Assembly (NCBI RefSeq): GCF_002379585.1
Contig: NZ_DFUE01000046.1
Span: 1 to 7,521, forward strand
Reading direction: 5' to 3'
Length of the DNA stretch: 7,521 nt
Source: Pseudomonas sp. UBA4194
GTDB taxonomy: Bacteria; Pseudomonadota; Gammaproteobacteria; Pseudomonadales; Pseudomonadaceae
A program made the position numbers and the translations under genes. The stretch's first letter is position 1. Every line of letters begins with the position of its first letter. Positions 5,011-7,521 of the stretch are shown here, in pieces. The notes below the pieces were generated by a model. The model had not been told where the DNA came from. It worked only from the letters and a program-made list of their open reading frames with translations, and made no database searches.

Positions 5011-6630
5011 ATGAGCCAGCAGTTTCAACACGACATATTGGTGATCGGCAGCGGCGCGGCGGGCTTGAGCCTGGCGCTCTCTCTGCCTGCACATTTGAAG
5101 ATCGCCATTCTGAGCAAAGGCGAACTGGCCAATGGCTCGACGTTCTGGGCGCAAGGCGGTGTGGCAGCGGTACTCGACGGTAGCGACACCGTGCAGTCAC
5201 ACGTCGAGGACACCCTGGTTGCCGGCGGCGGGCTTTGTCATGAAGACGCCGTGCGCTTTACTGTCGAGCATAGCCGCGAGGCCATTCAGTGGCTGATCGA
5301 GCAAGGCGTGCCGTTCACGCCGGATGACGACCCCGCGCACAACGACAGCGGCTTCCAGTTCCATCTCACCCGGGAGGGCGGACACAGTCATCGGCGCATC
5401 ATCCATGCCGCCGACGCAACCGGTGCAGCCATATTCAACACCTTGCTCGAACAGGCGCGGCAGCGGCCCAATATCGAACTGTTGGAACAGCGCGTGGCCG
5501 TCGACCTGATCACCGCGCGGCGCCTCGGCATGGCCGGGGAGGATCGCTGCCTGGGTGCCTATGTGCTGAACCGCGCAACGGGCCAGGTGGAAACCTTCGC
5601 CGCGCGGTTCACGGCATTGGCCACCGGCGGCGCGGCGAAGGTCTATCTGTACACCAGCAACCCGGATGGCGCCTGCGGAGATGGCATCGCCATGGCCTGG
5701 CGGGCCGGCTGTCGGGTTGCCAACCTGGAGTTCAATCAGTTCCACCCTACGTGCCTCTATCACCCGCAGGCCAAGAGTTTCCTGATAACCGAAGCATTGC
5801 GCGGCGAAGGCGCATTGTTGAAGCTGCCGAACGGCGAGCGCTTCATGCCGCGCTTCGACCCTAGGGCGGAACTGGCTCCTCGGGATATCGTCGCGCGCGC
5901 CATCGATCATGAAATGAAGCGCCTGGGCATCGACTGCGTGTACCTGGACATCAGCCACAAGCCGGCTGAATTCGTGCGTAGCCACTTCCCGACTGTCCAT
6001 GAGCGTTGTCTGGGTTTTGGCATCGATATCACGCGCCAGGCGATTCCGGTGGTACCGGCGGCACATTACACCTGCGGTGGGGTCATGGTGGATGCGCAGG
6101 GGCGTACCGACGTGCAGGGTCTGTATGCCATCGGCGAAACCAGCTTCACCGGTCTGCACGGCGCTAACCGTATGGCCAGCAACTCGCTGCTCGAATGCTT
6201 CGTCTATGGCCGCTCGGCCGCGGTGCACATCAGCGAACAGCTGGACTCGGTGAGCATGCCGCCGAACCTGCCCGAATGGGACGCCAGCCAGGTTACGGAT
6301 TCGGACGAAGACGTGATCATCGCGCACAACTGGGACGAACTTCGCCGCTTCATGTGGGACTACGTGGGGATCGTGCGCACCACCAAGCGGCTGCAGCGAG
6401 CTCAACATCGCGTTCGTTTGTTGCTGGACGAGATCGACGAGTTCTACAGCAACTACAAGGTCAGTCGCGATCTGATCGAGCTGCGCAACCTGGCCCAGGT
6501 GGCCGAGCTGATGATCATTTCGGCGATGCAACGCAAGGAGAGCCGCGGGCTGCACTACACCCTCGACTACCCTGGCCTGCTGGACGAGGCACGGGACACT
6601 ATCCTGGCGCCGCCCACCTTCGTCGGCTGA
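5011..6630 (+). CDS. nadB: NadB, L-aspartate oxidase
   Basis: This 539-aa cytoplasmic FAD enzyme oxidises L-aspartate to iminoaspartate, which NadA then converts to quinolinate for NAD synthesis. The N-terminal FAD dinucleotide motif is VIGSGAAGLS (11-20). Residues corresponding to the E. coli active site are present: Glu122 (REGGHSHRR), His245 (NQFHPTC), Arg291 (APRDIVAR), His352 (PAAHYTCGG) and Arg387 (GANRMASNS). The helical C-terminal domain ends with SRGLHYTLDYP (about 511-521). Length matches the family (about 538 aa). The start is uncertain: ATG 5011 gives the usual MSQQFQHD N-terminus, ATG 4999 adds MTHQ, and neither has a clear Shine-Dalgarno. The open frame upstream to 4834 is leader, not protein. 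It is divergent from algU, as nadB is from rpoE in E. coli. Its 3' end overlaps the convergent ygfX. Confidence 0.97.
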   Translation: MSQQFQHDILVIGSGAAGLSLALSLPAHLKIAILSKGELANGSTFWAQGGVAAVLDGSDTVQSHVEDTLVAGGGLCHEDAVRFTVEHSREAIQWLIEQGVPFTPDDDPAHNDSGFQFHLTREGGHSHRRIIHAADATGAAIFNTLLEQARQRPNIELLEQRVAVDLITARRLGMAGEDRCLGAYVLNRATGQVETFAARFTALATGGAAKVYLYTSNPDGACGDGIAMAWRAGCRVANLEFNQFHPTCLYHPQAKSFLITEALRGEGALLKLPNGERFMPRFDPRAELAPRDIVARAIDHEMKRLGIDCVYLDISHKPAEFVRSHFPTVHERCLGFGIDITRQAIPVVPAAHYTCGGVMVDAQGRTDVQGLYAIGETSFTGLHGANRMASNSLLECFVYGRSAAVHISEQLDSVSMPPNLPEWDASQVTDSDEDVIIAHNWDELRRFMWDYVGIVRTTKRLQRAQHRVRLLLDEIDEFYSNYKVSRDLIELRNLAQVAELMIISAMQRKESRGLHYTLDYPGLLDEARDTILAPPTFVG

Positions 6631-7051
6631 ATTTCAAGCGCAGGCGCAGGCGTCGGTGCATATCCGGCGCCAGGCTGTCGCTGGCAATGCACAGACCTCT
6701 GACGCGGCGTTGGCCAGCCAGACGAAACCGCAACACCACTGCCTGGGGCAATGCCAGGCTGTCGGGCCGCAGCTGGATGTTTTCCCAGCCACCGGCCTCG
6801 CTCCACAGCTGCCATCCAGCCGGGTCGCGGCGTAGGCCGGTGAAGGCGTGGTCGCTGGTGAGCAGCACGTGCCTGGGCAACACCCAGGCGCCGTGGCCGA
6901 TGCACAGCAACCAGGCCAAGGCCTTGAGCGATGCGGACACGTCCAGGAAGAGGATCGCCAGCCAGGCCAGCCCCTGCGCGATGAGGTAGCAGACGAGCAG
7001 CCGCATTGACGGCTGCCAGCGGCACTGGAAATGGTTACTTGGGCTGGACAC
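6599..7051 (-). CDS. ygfX: YgfX-family small inner-membrane protein
   Basis: This 150-aa protein has two predicted membrane helices near the N-terminus (about 17-36 and 42-58), then a soluble cytoplasmic-type domain and a very Arg-rich C-terminus (HRRLRLRLKFSRRRW, 132-146). Its position directly after sdhE, its helix hairpin and the N-terminal FQCRWQPSMRLL pattern fit YgfX (CptA, about 135 aa in E. coli). YgfX was first reported as a toxin paired with YgfY/SdhE; the role in succinate-dehydrogenase biogenesis is now favoured for SdhE, and YgfX function is unsettled. I used the GTG at 7051, which overlaps the sdhE stop by 17 bp and suggests translational coupling; an ATG at 7006 would remove the conserved N-terminal pattern. 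The last 32 bp overlap the end of nadB on the other strand. Another open frame here (6567-7025, minus) lacks these traits. Confidence 0.75.
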   Translation of the reverse strand: MSSPSNHFQCRWQPSMRLLVCYLIAQGLAWLAILFLDVSASLKALAWLLCIGHGAWVLPRHVLLTSDHAFTGLRRDPAGWQLWSEAGGWENIQLRPDSLALPQAVVLRFRLAGQRRVRGLCIASDSLAPDMHRRLRLRLKFSRRRWAAPG

Positions 7052-7289
7052 GGTCCAGGATCATGCGAACCATGCGCTGCAGTTCGGGGTCCTGGGATTC
7101 GTTACGCTCCATGAACCAGCCGAACATGTCCTGATCTTCGCATTCGAGCAGGCGCACATAGAGGTCGCGATCAGCCTGATCCAGATGGGGATATACGTCT
7201 TTCACGAACGGCACCAGCAGTACGTCCAGCTCGAGCATGCCGCGGCGGCTATGCCAGTACAGGCGGTTCAGTTCAACTTGTTCTACCAT
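7035..7289 (-). CDS. sdhE: SdhE, FAD assembly factor for succinate dehydrogenase
   Basis: This 84-aa protein of the SdhE/YgfY/SDH5 family promotes covalent attachment of FAD to SdhA (and FrdA where present). The signature RGxxE is seen as RRGMLELD (Arg16, Gly17, Glu20). The rest is the expected small helical bundle, including LLECEDQDMFGWFMER (47-62). Length fits the family (about 80-90 aa). The ATG at 7289 has GAGGAG seven bases upstream; the open frame continues 24 codons upstream but without family features. It is the first gene of a pair with ygfX. Its FAD-protein neighbour nadB belongs to the same flavoprotein superfamily as SdhA but binds FAD non-covalently, so a functional link is only inference. 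The older name CptB reflects a proposed antitoxin role. Confidence 0.92.
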   Translation of the reverse strand: MVEQVELNRLYWHSRRGMLELDVLLVPFVKDVYPHLDQADRDLYVRLLECEDQDMFGWFMERNESQDPELQRMVRMILDRVQPK

Positions 7290-7313
7290 GGGGCGCTCCT
7301 CAAATAGGCGGGC

Positions 7314-7319
7314 AGTATA
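7314..7319 (-). promoter_or_regulatory. Candidate -10 box of the sdhE-ygfX operon
   Basis: On the minus strand TATACT matches TATAAT at five of six positions and is preceded by TG. Transcription would start about 18 bp before the sdhE ATG, leaving just room for GAGGAG. No convincing -35 was found. An inverted repeat GGACA-N5-TGTCC (7364-7378) lies about 45 bp upstream of it. Confidence 0.4.
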
Positions 7320-7385
7320 CAGGCGCAGGTGCGGCGCGGCACGGGCGGTCGGGGTAGACATTTGGACAAGCGGTGTCCCGGCGGG

Positions 7386-7415
7386 CCCCTTCGCGGCTGC
7401 ACGCCGCTCCTACAG
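7386..7415 (-). repeat. REP element, minus orientation
   Basis: CCTTCGCGGCTGCACGCCGCTCCTACAG is the reverse orientation of the same REP family found at the left end, with loop GTGCA. With the copy at the window edge it forms an inverted pair. Confidence 0.88.
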
Positions 7416-7504
7416 AACACACTCACCATACAGCCAACAAGCCCCCCAACCCCCCGCAGGAACGCCGCACAACCGCAAAGTCGCCAGCAACCACACCCAA
7501 ACCC

Positions 7505-7521
7505 TGTAGGAGCGGCGTACA
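7505..7521 (+). repeat. REP element, plus orientation, cut by the window edge
   Basis: TGTAGGAGCGGCGTACA is identical to the head and loop of the plus-oriented REPs at 114, 234 and 354. It is the partner of the minus-oriented copy that ends at 7415, 89 bp away. The tail lies outside the window. Confidence 0.85.

Noticed and set aside
5197..6555. 452-aa minus-strand open frame opposite nadB
   Set aside because: Lies entirely inside nadB in antisense. Long but His-, Gln- and Arg-rich without domains; an effect of GC-rich codon use.
6195..6989. 264-aa plus-strand frame across the nadB 3' end and ygfX
   Set aside because: Overlaps nadB in another frame and ygfX in antisense, and has no protein features; NadB and YgfX are better supported.

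Overview
This window is ordinary Pseudomonas chromosome. It holds the AlgU (sigma-22/RpoE-type) envelope-stress operon, the divergent NAD-biosynthesis gene nadB, and a convergent sdhE-ygfX pair. The protein sequences agree with my recollection of the Pseudomonas AlgU, MucA, MucB, MucD and NadB families. The genus is well supported, the species is not. Two things point to the P. putida/fluorescens/syringae side of the genus rather than P. aeruginosa: there is no mucC between mucB and mucD, and there are abundant GTAGGAGCGGC-type REP elements.

Layout. 1-474: a tandem array of four 120-bp units, each carrying a pair of inverted REP hairpins; it starts before the window. 504-533: an intrinsic terminator for mucD. 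550-4431 (minus strand): the operon algU-mucA-mucB-mucD, read from right to left. mucA and mucB are tightly coupled. A 270-bp spacer between mucB and mucD holds two hairpins and a candidate mucD promoter. 4432-4998: a 567-bp divergent regulatory region. It has two promoters of the AlgU type facing algU, a palindrome inside one of them, a leader hairpin, and a candidate nadB promoter with a structured leader. 5011-6630 (plus): nadB. 6599-7289 (minus): sdhE followed by ygfX, overlapping each other by 17 bp and overlapping the nadB 3' end by 32 bp. 7290-7521: sdhE upstream region with another inverted REP pair around an unusual T-poor tract.

How it works together. AlgU is a stress sigma factor held at the inner membrane by the anti-sigma factor MucA. 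MucB binds MucA in the periplasm and protects it from cleavage. MucD is a periplasmic HtrA-type protease/chaperone that clears misfolded envelope proteins and so dampens signalling. When MucA is cleaved, AlgU is released and activates its own promoters and, by family knowledge, alginate and stress genes. NadB (L-aspartate oxidase) makes iminoaspartate for NAD synthesis. It is an FAD protein of the same superfamily as SdhA, the target of the neighbouring flavinylation factor SdhE.

I found no mobile element, CRISPR array, RNA gene or undescribed gene system. The points most worth a second look are the tandem REP array, the mucC-less mucB-mucD spacer with its hairpins, and the palindrome inside the proximal algU promoter.
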